Shown here in pieces: positions 1 through 7,223 of a DNA stretch of 11,527 nt. The DNA is taken from contig JAKSBB010000188.1 of the NCBI GenBank assembly GCA_022361315.1, forward strand, positions 1-11,527, written 5' to 3'. Within the stretch, counting starts at the first letter, position 1. Each line of letters begins with the position of its first letter. The translations under genes were made by a program, and so were the position numbers. The notes under the pieces are model-generated. The model was not told the origin of the DNA. It searched no databases and saw only the letters and a program-made list of their open reading frames with translations. This stretch comes from Desulfobacterales bacterium (GTDB lineage Bacteria > Desulfobacterota > Desulfobacteria > Desulfobacterales > Desulfobacteraceae).

Positions 1-267
1 ATGGATCCCGAAATCGGCGCCATCTACGAAGGTGCGGTGGTTAAGATCACCGACTTCGGTGCCTTCGTCAACATCAAGTCCGGCACCGACGGTTTGGTTC
101 ACATTTCCGAACTGGCCGACTACCGGGTGAAGAAGGTTACCGACGTGGTCAAAGAAGGCGAAGTGATCAAGGTAAAAGTCCTGGATATCACCAGAGACGG
201 TAAGATCAAACTCAGCTACAAGGCTGCAAAGAAAGACGCTGAAAACCAGAAAGATGGCGAAAAATAG
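1..267 (+). CDS. pnp: Polynucleotide phosphorylase, C-terminal S1 domain (partial, 5' end outside window)
   Basis: The window opens in frame inside this gene; 88 codons remain before the TAG at 265-267. The visible residues form one S1 RNA-binding domain: [20 protein letters not shown] at about 6-25, GLVHISELA at about 31-39, then a [11 protein letters not shown] strand and a DGKIKLSYK strand. The order S1 domain, then a short Lys/Asp-rich tail, and the wording '[16 protein letters not shown]' are typical of the extreme C-terminus of PNPase. That enzyme is the 3'-5' phosphorolytic exoribonuclease and polymerase of the degradosome. Ribosomal protein S1 or another S1-domain protein is the alternative; a single terminal S1 followed at once by a stop favours PNPase. 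The first ATG is internal, not the real start. The end overlaps the next gene by 14 nt, so the two are probably cotranscribed and translationally coupled. Confidence 0.85.
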   Translation: MDPEIGAIYEGAVVKITDFGAFVNIKSGTDGLVHISELADYRVKKVTDVVKEGEVIKVKVLDITRDGKIKLSYKAAKKDAENQKDGEK

Positions 268-1039
268 GACGAGTTCTTTCTGCATGTGTCCCCTTGCCAG
301 CGGCAGCAAGGGGAACGCTGTCTTTGTCTCCACCGGAGACACTGCCGTACTTGTTGACGCAGGGCTTTCAGGGGTAGAAATCCAGCGGCGCCTCGACACC
401 ATCGGAGAGTGCCCGGAAGACCTGAAAGCCATCGTCATCACCCATGAACATACCGATCATGTCAAAGGAGCGGGAATATTGAGCCGAAGGTTCGATATTC
501 CCGTTTTTATTACCCGGGACACCTGGCGTGCCTGCTCAAACCTGGGTAAAATAGACCGCCTGGAGTTTTTCGAAGTGGGCACGGAGTTCACCGTCGGGGA
601 TATGACGGTGACCCCTTTTTCCATTTCCCATGATGCCCGGGACCCCGCCGGGCTTACCCTGACCCACGGTAGCAAAAAGATTGGGCTCGCCACGGACCTG
701 GGGCTTGCCAACAGCCTGGTGAAGTATCATTTATCCGGCAGTAACGCCCTCTATCTGGAATCCAATCACGATCCTGAAATGCTGGACAGGGGGCCCTATC
801 CCTGGCACCTGAAACAACGGATTAAGGGCCGTCACGGGCATTTATCCAACATGGATACCCGGGATCTTGTGGCGGAGCTGCTTCATGAGGATCTGACCCA
901 TCTGGTGCTGGCCCATCTCAGTGAAGAGAACAATTGCCCGGACAAGGCGGCGGCAGAAGTGGCCAAGGGACTAAACGGATCCGATACATCCCTATATGTG
1001 GCCGGACCGGACCGGCCGGGAGAGATGATCCGGCTCTAG
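254..1039 (+). CDS. MBL-fold metallo-hydrolase, YycJ/WalJ-like (probable DNA/RNA-processing nuclease fold)
   Basis: This 261-residue metallo-beta-lactamase-fold protein has the YycJ/WalJ layout. The N-terminal [12 protein letters not shown] lies at about 14-25, the metal motif HEHTDH at 64-69, SHD at 125-127, ATDLG at 146-150, ESNHD at 169-173, GHLSN at 195-199 and LAHLSEENN at 219-227 (His221). All expected metal-binding His/Asp positions appear intact. YycJ-type proteins are double-strand-dependent exonucleases linked to mismatch repair in Bacillus; the role in this organism is inferred only from family. The chosen start at 254 overlaps pnp. An in-frame ATG at 284 (residue 11) would give a protein starting [11 protein letters not shown], closer to the family's usual short N-terminus, and is a real alternative. 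No signal peptide is seen, so it is cytoplasmic. The last 16 nt are imperfectly repeated just after the stop. Confidence 0.85.
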   Translation: MAKNRTSSFCMCPLASGSKGNAVFVSTGDTAVLVDAGLSGVEIQRRLDTIGECPEDLKAIVITHEHTDHVKGAGILSRRFDIPVFITRDTWRACSNLGKIDRLEFFEVGTEFTVGDMTVTPFSISHDARDPAGLTLTHGSKKIGLATDLGLANSLVKYHLSGSNALYLESNHDPEMLDRGPYPWHLKQRIKGRHGHLSNMDTRDLVAELLHEDLTHLVLAHLSEENNCPDKAAAEVAKGLNGSDTSLYVAGPDRPGEMIRL

Positions 1040-1053
1040 GATGATCCGACTAG
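1024..1053 (+). repeat. Imperfect tandem duplication across the MBL gene stop codon
   Basis: GATGATCCGGCTCTAG (1024-1039), which contains the last codons and TAG stop of the MBL gene, is followed directly by GATGATCCGACTAG (1040-1053). The second copy has one substitution and lacks two bases. This looks like a local slippage duplication of the gene end. The remaining intergenic DNA up to 1206 holds an 8-bp palindrome CTCGCGAG (1134-1141) and a direct repeat AATGTCG (1143-1149, 1159-1165). I see no clear terminator or sigma-70 promoter there. Confidence 0.55.
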
Positions 1054-1191
1054 GGAGGGAAAGGCTCGGACGGTAACAGATGGAACCCGATGCATCCCTG
1101 GTGCCCTTTATTTGACGCATATTTTTGCAGGATCTCGCGAGGAATGTCGAATCATCCAAATGTCGTAAATCGTCCTCATAACCCAAAAATC

Positions 1192-1198
1192 AAAGGAG
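1192..1198 (+). promoter_or_regulatory. Ribosome binding site that fixes the flavoprotein start
   Basis: AAAGGAG at 1192-1198 stands 8 nt before the ATG at 1207. The reading frame is open upstream to an ATG at 1090, but those 39 codons show no family homology and have no comparable ribosome binding site. The start is therefore placed at 1207. Confidence 0.75.
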
Positions 1199-1206
1199 AT
1201 GCCAGC

Positions 1207-2094
1207 ATGACAAACCTGTTAGAGATTCTGGGTTGTAAGTATCCCATCATTCAAGGTCCCATCGGCCATCTAAATGACCCTAAAATGATAGCAGCGGTAT
1301 CGGAGGCGGGGGCTTTCGGGGTTCTGGCGTTAGGCTTTATTACTGATCCGGAAAAAGCCAGAACGATGGTCAAAGAGATTAAAAAGGGTACGGACAAACC
1401 CTTTGGTGCCAACCTCATGATCTCCATGAACCCTAATAACGATGCTATCCTTGAAATGCTGGCTGAAGAAGGGGTTAAAGTCGTGACAACATCGGCCGGT
1501 TCCCCAAAAACTATCTATCCAAAACTAAAGGATTTAGGACTCAAGGGACTCCACGTTACCCTGACCGCAAAACTTGCCGCTAAGGCGAATGATGCTGATG
1601 GAATTATCGTGTCCGGGATGGAAGCAGGCGGGTTGCGCACAAACGGTCCGGAATCGACAAACCTGATCCTTGTTCCTGCAGTTTGCGATATGGTTGATGT
1701 ACCTGTGGTTGCCGCAGGAGGTATCGCTGACCGCCGCGGCTATCGGGCTGCTTTGGCTCTTGGAGCCCAAGGTATTCAGATCGGAACCGCTCTCCTGGCC
1801 TCCGAAGAGAGCCCGGCTTCGGAAAAGTGGAAAGATGCAATCCTGAACTGCGGTGAAGCAGGGACAACACTTTTGCCAGTCCGTAATATGGCAATGCGAA
1901 CAATCATTAATTCAAAACTGGAAAAACTGATCACATCCGGAGCGGACCTGAATGGAGAATACGACATGATGAATGCATATGAAGCGTGGTCCACTGGTGA
2001 TTTTGATCTTTTTCCGGCGGGTGCCGGTCAGGTCTCTGCGTTAATTAAAGAGATCAGGCCTGTTAAGGATATTATTCAAGAGATGGTTTCTTGA
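1207..2094 (+). CDS. Nitronate monooxygenase / 2-nitropropane dioxygenase-like FMN protein with a Leu-for-His active-site variant
   Basis: This is a 295-residue TIM-barrel flavoprotein of the NMO/FabK/2-nitropropane dioxygenase superfamily. The N-terminal YPIIQGPIG (12-20) is the first FMN loop. AAVSEAGAFGVLAL (29-42) and GANLMISM (67-74) follow. GMEAGG (137-142), GGIADRRG (171-178) and IQIGTALLASEES (190-202) match the phosphate- and flavin-binding strands, and AGAGQ (271-275) lies near the C-terminus. Family members oxidise nitronates or reduce enoyl-ACP. In those enzymes EAGG is normally followed by His, the catalytic base in NMO; here it is Leu143 (codon ttg), so the usual chemistry is doubtful. 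The protein is at the short end for the family. Codon use looks more AT-rich than the neighbours, which hints at transfer. It stands alone, with its own strong ribosome binding site, and converges on the FapA-like gene. The substrate is unknown. Confidence 0.82.
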   Translation: MTNLLEILGCKYPIIQGPIGHLNDPKMIAAVSEAGAFGVLALGFITDPEKARTMVKEIKKGTDKPFGANLMISMNPNNDAILEMLAEEGVKVVTTSAGSPKTIYPKLKDLGLKGLHVTLTAKLAAKANDADGIIVSGMEAGGLRTNGPESTNLILVPAVCDMVDVPVVAAGGIADRRGYRAALALGAQGIQIGTALLASEESPASEKWKDAILNCGEAGTTLLPVRNMAMRTIINSKLEKLITSGADLNGEYDMMNAYEAWSTGDFDLFPAGAGQVSALIKEIRPVKDIIQEMVS

Positions 2095-2112
2095 AGGGCA
2101 GGCAGTGCCGGA

Positions 2113-4188
2113 TCAGAAGGGTGTAACCACCATTTCCCGTGCGGCCGCACTCCCTTCGGCCTGCAGTTCAACGATTCTTGACCGACCGATGGTTTTTTCC
2201 ATAATCATGTGGCTTTGGGGGCCGAATACCTTGGTGCGTGCCATGATGGTGCCAAGGATTTCAAGTACGGGTTTGGGGCTGCGCCTCTGACTGAGTCGCT
2301 TTATTTTCAACTTGGCCTGTACGCTTTTCTTGAGGGTGTCGGAGCAAAAAGCCGCATCCCGCTTGTATCGCGCCAGAAGCACTTCCAAACTCCCTATTTC
2401 TTTTTCCAGGAGACGGATGTTGTCTTCGGCTTCGCCAAGATTGCTTTGGAGAAGGGTTGGGTCATGTTTCGGATTCTTTTTCATCTGTTTGATAAACGAA
2501 AGGGTCCGTTGCCGGGCCTTTTGTAAATCCTCAAGTTTTTGCTGCAGCGGGGCCAGTTCGGTCTGTGTCCGGCGTATCTTTACAGAGAAGTCTTCAACCA
2601 GGGCCATATGCTTTTTAACCCGTTTTTCTATGCGTTTGCGCTCGGCTTCAAGACAGGCTGAGATGCCAACGGAGATCGCCGCCGGGCGCGTTTTTTCGGT
2701 GCCGACTTTGAATATTCTGGCCCCGCCTTTGGCGGTAACGGCGGATGAGAAAAGCCTGCCCCGGGGCATGTCGAACTCTCCTTCGAGGGCCGCTTCCGAA
2801 TCCACCATTTCCTTGGCGATGGTGACGTCATTCATGCAGGATATTTTTGACCTGTGGACATAGCCGGCTTTGACCCGGCCTTCGGCTTCAACCGTGGATT
2901 CGGTCATTCCCCCCTGGACAAATACATCCCCCCGGGCCTTGATACTGCCCCCGTCCACCTGTGTGACCACCACATCGATACCTTCCACCCGGAATCCGCT
3001 TTTGATGGTGCCGGTGATAAAAATATTCTTATCAAATTTTACATGGCCGGTGGTGAAGTCCACATCCCCCTTGATGATGTATGCATCGTTCACCGAGATT
3101 TCATTCAGATCGTTGACTTTGGGATTGCCGTCGGTATCTGCAATGGCTTTCAACTGATCTCCGGAGAGCCTCACTCCTGAACCCGCTCTGAAATTCGGGT
3201 CATCCCCCGTCCGGCAATGGATGGTATCTCCGTAAACATTAATTCCGTTTTTGCCGGGTCTCGGGGGGAGCTTTTCCGCCAGGATGTCCCCGCGCTTTAC
3301 ATAGGGGATCTCTCCCCGTTCCCTGAAATCCATGGACCCGTCGCCCGAGAGAAGGCCGGGCTTCAGATAGTCCCGTTCAAAGGTGTAGATGAGCAGGCCG
3401 TCCGTATCATCCACCGGCGGTATCCCCTTTGCCACGTCAAAGGGAATGGTTTTGTGCTTCGGATTTTGAATAAAGCTGTTGAGGTTGTCATCATCGACTG
3501 TGCCGTATATGATGCCGTTCTTTTCTAAAAGATCTCTGATGCCGGTAACCCCGATACCGGGGTCAAAATCTCTGGTCTTTAGAAGACAGGCGCGGAGGCC
3601 GTCGTTCTGGATTAAGATCAACAGACCGACTTCAGTAATTTCTCTAAAGCGGCTGATATCATTGGGGTCACTATTTGATCCGGATGTTTTTGAGGCGGCT
3701 GTTTTCCGTCTCGCATCCCCGGTATTTCCACCGGAGGACAATCGGCTGTCTGTCTGCTCGTCAATAGTGGTTTCAAAACCCTTTTGCTTGTGAATGATCA
3801 GATCCCGCTGACCTTTCGCCAGCATGCCCGCATCCATCAGGATGGTGCCCAAAGGAATGTTCTGTCCTAGATCGGCCAGCCGCCGCTGCTCCTCAAGGGC
3901 CAGTTCCAGATTTAAGGGCGTCAAAAAACCGAAGGCAATGCAAAGTTCCCCGAACCGCTTGTCGGATTTTTCAGTACCGAATATGGCACAGTCCCGCTGC
4001 AGCCGGGTAAAATCCACCTGCTTCATATATTTTTTCAGCAATTCGGTCTTGGTGATGCCGAGGTCCGTATCTTTTCCGGATTTGATATCTGCGCAGAATT
4101 GCTGGAAATCCGATTTGGTCAGGTAGTTCAGAAGCAGGGCGATTCTGATGGGCAAAGACCCTTTGGCGGTCTGTTCTTCTTTTTGCAT
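2113..4188 (-). CDS. FapA/DUF342 family protein with extra N-terminal domain and C-terminal coiled coil
   Basis: This 691-residue protein has three visible parts. Residues about 10-137 are helical and include RFGELCIAFGFLTPLNLELALEEQ and LGTILMDAGMLAKGQRDLII. These look like two 'FGE...G.L...L..AL..Q' repeats as in the N-terminal domains of type II secretion/type IV pilus ATPases. A Ser/Thr/Gly-rich linker spans about 145-178. Residues about 185-510 are the FapA (DUF342) region: DILAEKLPPRPGKNG at 301-315, DGNPKVN at 353-359, then a beta-helix-like series of IIKGDV, IFITGTI, SIKARGDVFVQGG and AEGRVKAG strands. Residues about 515-605 are Lys/Glu-rich coiled coil, followed by a basic tail. In Vibrio FapA takes part in polar flagellar assembly. 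No flagellar gene is near, so the function here is open. The start has a GGGAG ribosome binding site 5 nt upstream. No signal peptide is seen. Confidence 0.85.
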   Translation of the reverse strand: MQKEEQTAKGSLPIRIALLLNYLTKSDFQQFCADIKSGKDTDLGITKTELLKKYMKQVDFTRLQRDCAIFGTEKSDKRFGELCIAFGFLTPLNLELALEEQRRLADLGQNIPLGTILMDAGMLAKGQRDLIIHKQKGFETTIDEQTDSRLSSGGNTGDARRKTAASKTSGSNSDPNDISRFREITEVGLLILIQNDGLRACLLKTRDFDPGIGVTGIRDLLEKNGIIYGTVDDDNLNSFIQNPKHKTIPFDVAKGIPPVDDTDGLLIYTFERDYLKPGLLSGDGSMDFRERGEIPYVKRGDILAEKLPPRPGKNGINVYGDTIHCRTGDDPNFRAGSGVRLSGDQLKAIADTDGNPKVNDLNEISVNDAYIIKGDVDFTTGHVKFDKNIFITGTIKSGFRVEGIDVVVTQVDGGSIKARGDVFVQGGMTESTVEAEGRVKAGYVHRSKISCMNDVTIAKEMVDSEAALEGEFDMPRGRLFSSAVTAKGGARIFKVGTEKTRPAAISVGISACLEAERKRIEKRVKKHMALVEDFSVKIRRTQTELAPLQQKLEDLQKARQRTLSFIKQMKKNPKHDPTLLQSNLGEAEDNIRLLEKEIGSLEVLLARYKRDAAFCSDTLKKSVQAKLKIKRLSQRRSPKPVLEILGTIMARTKVFGPQSHMIMEKTIGRSRIVELQAEGSAAAREMVVTPF

Positions 4189-4341
4189 GATACTCCCGGC
4201 AGTTTGGGTTTCAGGTATCAGGTTCCAATTACTATCGCCGAATTACTAAATTTTGCTTAACCAACCGCTTGGATTTCATTAATGTGTTGTTTTGTCAAGT
4301 TGAATGTTTTGTATTTTATTGAAATATTAGGAGGATATTAG
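4189..4341. other. AT-rich divergent intergenic region
   Basis: This is the upstream region of the FapA-like gene (minus) and of a possible small gene (plus), clearly more AT-rich than its surroundings. It holds a direct repeat AATTACTA (4227-4234 and 4241-4248), a small stem CCAA-CCGC-TTGG (4261-4272), and TTGTCAA (4292-4298). That last motif reads as a -35-like TTGTCA on plus and TTGACA on minus. No convincing -10 sits at the right distance from the minus-strand TTGACA, so the FapA-like promoter is not assigned. Confidence 0.5.
4292..4319 (+). promoter_or_regulatory. Candidate sigma-70-type promoter for the small gene
   Basis: TTGTCA (4292-4297) and TTTTAT (4314-4319) are 16 nt apart in AT-rich DNA. 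Transcription would start around 4326, close upstream of the AGGAGG at 4329. The -10 match is poor, and a start so near the ribosome binding site leaves little leader, so this is weak. Confidence 0.25.
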
Positions 4342-4512
4342 ATGTGGTTGTTCAGTATACTTTTTCGTTGTTTGTTGGTCGGGATTAACGAGGGAAGAAA
4401 AACAAAGGTAAGTTCTGCCAGCACTTGTATTCCGGAACAACAGCATCAACAAAAAGAAGGAAGGGCAATGGTTGTTTACACGCCACGAATGGGATATGGG
4501 ATAGTGCGTTGA
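4342..4512 (+). CDS. Possible small protein of 56 residues, unknown function
   Basis: ATG at 4342 follows a perfect AGGAGG (4329-4334) with a 7-nt gap, the best ribosome binding site in the window. The frame stays open for 56 codons to TGA at 4510-4512, directly next to the convergent stop of the amidohydrolase gene. The product begins with a hydrophobic stretch (MWLFSILFRCLLVGI, 1-15), then a basic GRKTK, a Gln/His-rich EQQHQQK at 32-38, and ends MGYGIVR. I recognise no family. The N-terminus could be a short membrane anchor or the remnant of a signal sequence. Against it: the codons are not clearly gene-like (cgt, aga, agg, ata), the length is within chance, and it may be a decayed gene. 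What supports it is the ribosome binding site. Confidence 0.35.
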   Translation: MWLFSILFRCLLVGINEGRKTKVSSASTCIPEQQHQQKEGRAMVVYTPRMGYGIVR

Positions 4513-5703
4513 CTATTTTTCAGATGCGTTTATCCCGGACAAAAAATCCAAAGCCGCGCGGTAAAATAATTGTACACCGATTTCCAGTACTGCCTCATCT
4601 ATATCAAAATAAGGGGAGTGGAGCGGAGCGGTGATCCCTTTTGCGGCATTTCTGCACCCCAGACGCACGATGGCACCGGGCCGGGCCAGGGTGAAAAAGG
4701 CAAAATCCTCTGAGCCCATGGTGGGCGGCAGCCATGTCACTTTGTCTTTTCCCAGCAGCTCTCCGGCAAGTTCGAACAGATCATGACTGACAGACGTGTG
4801 ATTCCGGCAGGCCGGGGTTTCGGGAGTGATGTTCAGCCGGCAAATGACGTCAAAGGTCGCTTCAAGTCCGGTTGTCATCTCAGTCATCCGTTTTAAGATC
4901 AAGTCTCTGGATGCGTCGGAATGGGTCCGTATGGTTCCCTCCAAAAAGGCGGTTTCCGGGATCACATTTCCCGTATCACCTGCCCTGAATTTACCCACGG
5001 AGACCACGGCGGGATCCACCGGGTCCGTGTTACGCCCCACCAGTGTCTGGAGGGCTGTAACAAAATAGGCGCCTGCAGCCAGGGGGTCACGGGTTTCATG
5101 GGGGCGGCCGCCGTGCCCGCCTCTGCCGGTGATTTCCAGGGAAAACAGATCGGCCGCCGCATACCCCTTATCCTTGAATATGCCGATGGTTCCCACATCA
5201 AGGTCCGGTGCCATGTGGCCGGCCAGGATGCGGTCCACCCTGGGGGCTTCCAAAACCCCCTGGGCGATTGTGGTCTCTGCACCCGCTTCCCGTTCTTCCG
5301 CCGGTTGAAAGATGAACTTCACCCTGCCTGGCAGTTTTGTATGCCTTGCGCTTTGAGTCAGGGTTTTTGCCACACCGAGCATAATGGCGGTGTTGGCATC
5401 ATGCCCGCAGGCATGCATGGCATTGGGAAAACGGGACCGGTAGGATGATGTGTTCGCTTCCTGAATCGGCAGGGCGTCGATGTCCGCCCGGAACCCGAGG
5501 CAGGGACCCGATGTCTGTCCCTCAATTAAGGCGACTGCGCCGGGGGATTCGGGTAGTCGCCGGGTCTCTATATCGAGATCGTTCAAAATATCAACGATAC
5601 GGTCCGTGGTCCGGTGTTCCCGGAAGGAGAGTTCGGGATGGGCGTGCAGATCTCGTCGGATGTCTGTGATCCATTTCAGGCGATGGGTATCAAATTCTAT
5701 CAT
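4513..5703 (-). CDS. M20D family amidohydrolase (N-acyl amino acid / hippurate / IAA-conjugate type)
   Basis: This 396-residue cytoplasmic metallo-amidohydrolase lacks a signal peptide. DLHAHPELSF (18-27) is the usual N-terminal landmark. RADIDALPIQE (72-82) and HACGHD (97-102) supply the metal ligands Cys99 and His101. QPAEE (133-137) supplies the general base Glu136 and ligand Glu137. His163 (AGHMAP) and His362 (LHSPYFDIDE) complete the site, and GSEDFAFF lies at 330-337. All expected catalytic and ligand residues are present. The lid/dimer domain is marked by ITGRGGHGGRPH at 191-202. Members of M20D cut N-acyl or N-aryl groups from amino acids. It is the last gene of the transporter operon, 30 nt after the second permease. 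Its start has no visible Shine-Dalgarno (upstream is aatttaccacct), so translation may rely on coupling. Its role is probably to free an amino acid from the imported conjugate. Confidence 0.9.
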   Translation of the reverse strand: MIEFDTHRLKWITDIRRDLHAHPELSFREHRTTDRIVDILNDLDIETRRLPESPGAVALIEGQTSGPCLGFRADIDALPIQEANTSSYRSRFPNAMHACGHDANTAIMLGVAKTLTQSARHTKLPGRVKFIFQPAEEREAGAETTIAQGVLEAPRVDRILAGHMAPDLDVGTIGIFKDKGYAAADLFSLEITGRGGHGGRPHETRDPLAAGAYFVTALQTLVGRNTDPVDPAVVSVGKFRAGDTGNVIPETAFLEGTIRTHSDASRDLILKRMTEMTTGLEATFDVICRLNITPETPACRNHTSVSHDLFELAGELLGKDKVTWLPPTMGSEDFAFFTLARPGAIVRLGCRNAAKGITAPLHSPYFDIDEAVLEIGVQLFYRAALDFLSGINASEK

Positions 5704-5733
5704 AGGTGGTAAATTCTGTATGTTCTTAGGATA

Positions 5734-6420
5734 TTATCTAAAAAGCTGGGGTGATAACCGCCGCTCCCCCCAGGTGATGACTCTGGTGATCATAAAGTTC
5801 ATGACCAGGTAAAGGGTTCCGGCAATGATAAATACTTCCACCGGTGCATAGGTGGCTGCAATGATTTTCTTGGCAATGCCTGTGATTTCCAGGATGGTGA
5901 TGGTGGAGGCCAGGGATGAGGATTTCACCATGAGAATTACCTCGTTTCCATATGCCGGCAGTGCCTGGCGGATGGCCAGGGGAAAGATTATCCGCCTGAA
6001 CAGGGTGAAGGGTGACATGCCCAATGCACGTCCGGCTTCAATTTCACCGGATGATACGGACTGAATGCCCCCGCGGATAATTTCAGCGGTATACGCACCG
6101 GTGTTGAGTGCCAGGGCGCTGATGGCACAGCACCAGGCTTCCCGGAAAAAGATCCAGAGACCGGCATCCTGGAGAAAGTGCCTGAACTGGCCGGAACCGT
6201 AGTAGATCAGATAGATCTGAACCAATAGCGGGGTACTTCTGAAAATGTAGATATAGGCCCTGGCCGGCCAGGACATCCAGGGGGATTTTGCCAGCCGCAT
6301 CTGGGCAAATAAGACGGCAAGAATAAAACCGATGCCCAGGGATACCGATACCAGAATAAGGGTCTCCGGAATGCCCTGGATCAGTCTGGGCAAAGCTTCT
6401 CTCATCACCTCAACATTCAT
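5734..6420 (-). CDS. Polar/opine-type amino acid ABC transporter permease (HisM/OccM-like)
   Basis: This is a 228-residue inner-membrane permease with about five hydrophobic segments, the usual size of the HisM/OccM family. The cytoplasmic EAA loop is clear: EIEAGRALGMSPFTLFRRII followed by PLAIRQALPAYGNE, the contact site for the ATPase. The N-terminal LPRLIQGIPETLILVSVSLG matches the family's start. The first base pairs overlap the upstream permease gene by 4 nt in an ATGA arrangement, which implies coupled translation and a heterodimeric channel. The order after it in the family (Q then M) suggests this is the M-type subunit, although the two permeases are alike and the assignment is by position. 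Confidence 0.92.
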   Translation of the reverse strand: MNVEVMREALPRLIQGIPETLILVSVSLGIGFILAVLFAQMRLAKSPWMSWPARAYIYIFRSTPLLVQIYLIYYGSGQFRHFLQDAGLWIFFREAWCCAISALALNTGAYTAEIIRGGIQSVSSGEIEAGRALGMSPFTLFRRIIFPLAIRQALPAYGNEVILMVKSSSLASTITILEITGIAKKIIAATYAPVEVFIIAGTLYLVMNFMITRVITWGERRLSPQLFR

Positions 6421-7124
6421 TGTCTCACCCCCTTGGCTGCCCAGTGCTCAGCCCTGGCAAAGGCCCGGCCCGAAACAGCGGTCAATGCCAGGTAGAGCAG
6501 ACCGGCCACTGTATAGAAGGTAAAGGGCTCCCGGGTAGAGCCGGCTGCCACGGCTGACTGCCGCATGATTTCAACCAGACCGATGACGGAAATCAGCGCG
6601 GTGTGTTTCAGGGTCAATTGCCAGATATTTCCCATTCCGGGCAATGCCAGGCGGGTAACCTGGGGAACCAGGATACGGATAAACAGGATGAACGGTCCCA
6701 TACCGACGGCCTTTGCGGCTTCAATTTGCCCTTTCGGGACAGCCAGCACGGCACCCCGGATGACCTCAGCACTATACGCCCCGGAACTGAAGCCGATGCA
6801 GATCATACCCGTAACAAACAAGGGGAGGTTCACAAATCCCTGGGTGCCGAACAGAAGACCATTGATTTTTGACAGGAGGATCCCTCCACCGAAAAAGACC
6901 AGATAAATGATGAGGAGTTCGGGAATCCCTCTGACGATGGTGGTGTATATATCGGCGATAAACCTGAGGATTATATATCTGGACAGTTTCAGGGCTGCCC
7001 CGCCGATTCCCAGAAGGATGCCGAGTCCGAAGGCGGCCAGGGACACGGCAAATGTTATGAATGCCGCCCTTAGCATCTCGTCGCCCCAGCCGCCGGCGCC
7101 CCATTCCAGTAATGTAAAATCCAT
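6417..7124 (-). CDS. Polar/opine-type amino acid ABC transporter permease (HisQ/OccQ-like)
   Basis: This 235-residue membrane permease is paired with the next gene. It shows the HisQ pattern: a first hydrophobic segment after MLRAAFITFAVSLAAFGLGI, IVRGIPELLIIYLVFFGGG (periplasmic/TM motif near 63-81), and an EAA loop QIEAAKAVGMGPFILFIRIL then PQVTRLALPGMGN. The ATG at 7124 has only a weak ribosome binding site (GGAG about 10 nt upstream). It lies about 100 nt after the binding-protein stop, with a GC-rich stem-loop in the gap, so it is likely made at a lower level than the binding protein. The 4-nt overlap at its end ties it to the second permease. Confidence 0.92.
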   Translation of the reverse strand: MDFTLLEWGAGGWGDEMLRAAFITFAVSLAAFGLGILLGIGGAALKLSRYIILRFIADIYTTIVRGIPELLIIYLVFFGGGILLSKINGLLFGTQGFVNLPLFVTGMICIGFSSGAYSAEVIRGAVLAVPKGQIEAAKAVGMGPFILFIRILVPQVTRLALPGMGNIWQLTLKHTALISVIGLVEIMRQSAVAAGSTREPFTFYTVAGLLYLALTAVSGRAFARAEHWAAKGVRQ

Positions 7125-7151
7125 AGCTGCCTGTCTCCAAAGGGGGGAATT

Positions 7152-7207
7152 GCCGCCCCGTTCCCAATGATAGGGTCACCCGATCCGGATGGTCAGACCG
7201 GGGCGGC
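7152..7207 (-). repeat. GC-rich inverted repeat (mRNA stem-loop) between binding-protein and permease genes
   Basis: GCCGCCCCG (7152-7160) and CGGGGCGGC (7199-7207) are perfect 9-bp complements around a 38-nt loop. The loop contains further small palindromes, GGGTCACCC (7173-7181), ATCCGGAT (7183-7190) and GGTCAGACC (7191-7199). In the minus-strand transcript no U-run follows, so it is not an intrinsic terminator. Its position just after the binding-protein gene fits the known role of such structures in shielding upstream mRNA from 3' exonucleases or causing partial termination. The result would be more binding protein than permease. The function is inferred. Confidence 0.6.
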
Positions 7208-7223
7208 TTCGTTGCAGGTCCTT

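Noticed and set aside
1105..1130. Possible sigma-54 promoter before the flavoprotein gene
   Set aside because: TTGC is present, but no GG lies 10 nt before the GC pair; TTGACG here also lacks a sigma-70 -10.
1090..1206. Upstream extension of the flavoprotein to ATG 1090
   Set aside because: The 39 extra codons lack family similarity, and the strong AAAGGAG fits the ATG at 1207.
4232..4239. Sigma-28 (FliA)-like -10, GGCGATAG on the minus strand upstream of the FapA-like gene
   Set aside because: It is tempting because FapA is flagellar in Vibrio, but only six of eight bases match and no proper TAAA box lies at the right distance.
4425..4634. 69-codon plus-strand open frame
   Set aside because: It overlaps both the better-supported small gene and the 3' end of the amidohydrolase gene, with no ribosome binding site.
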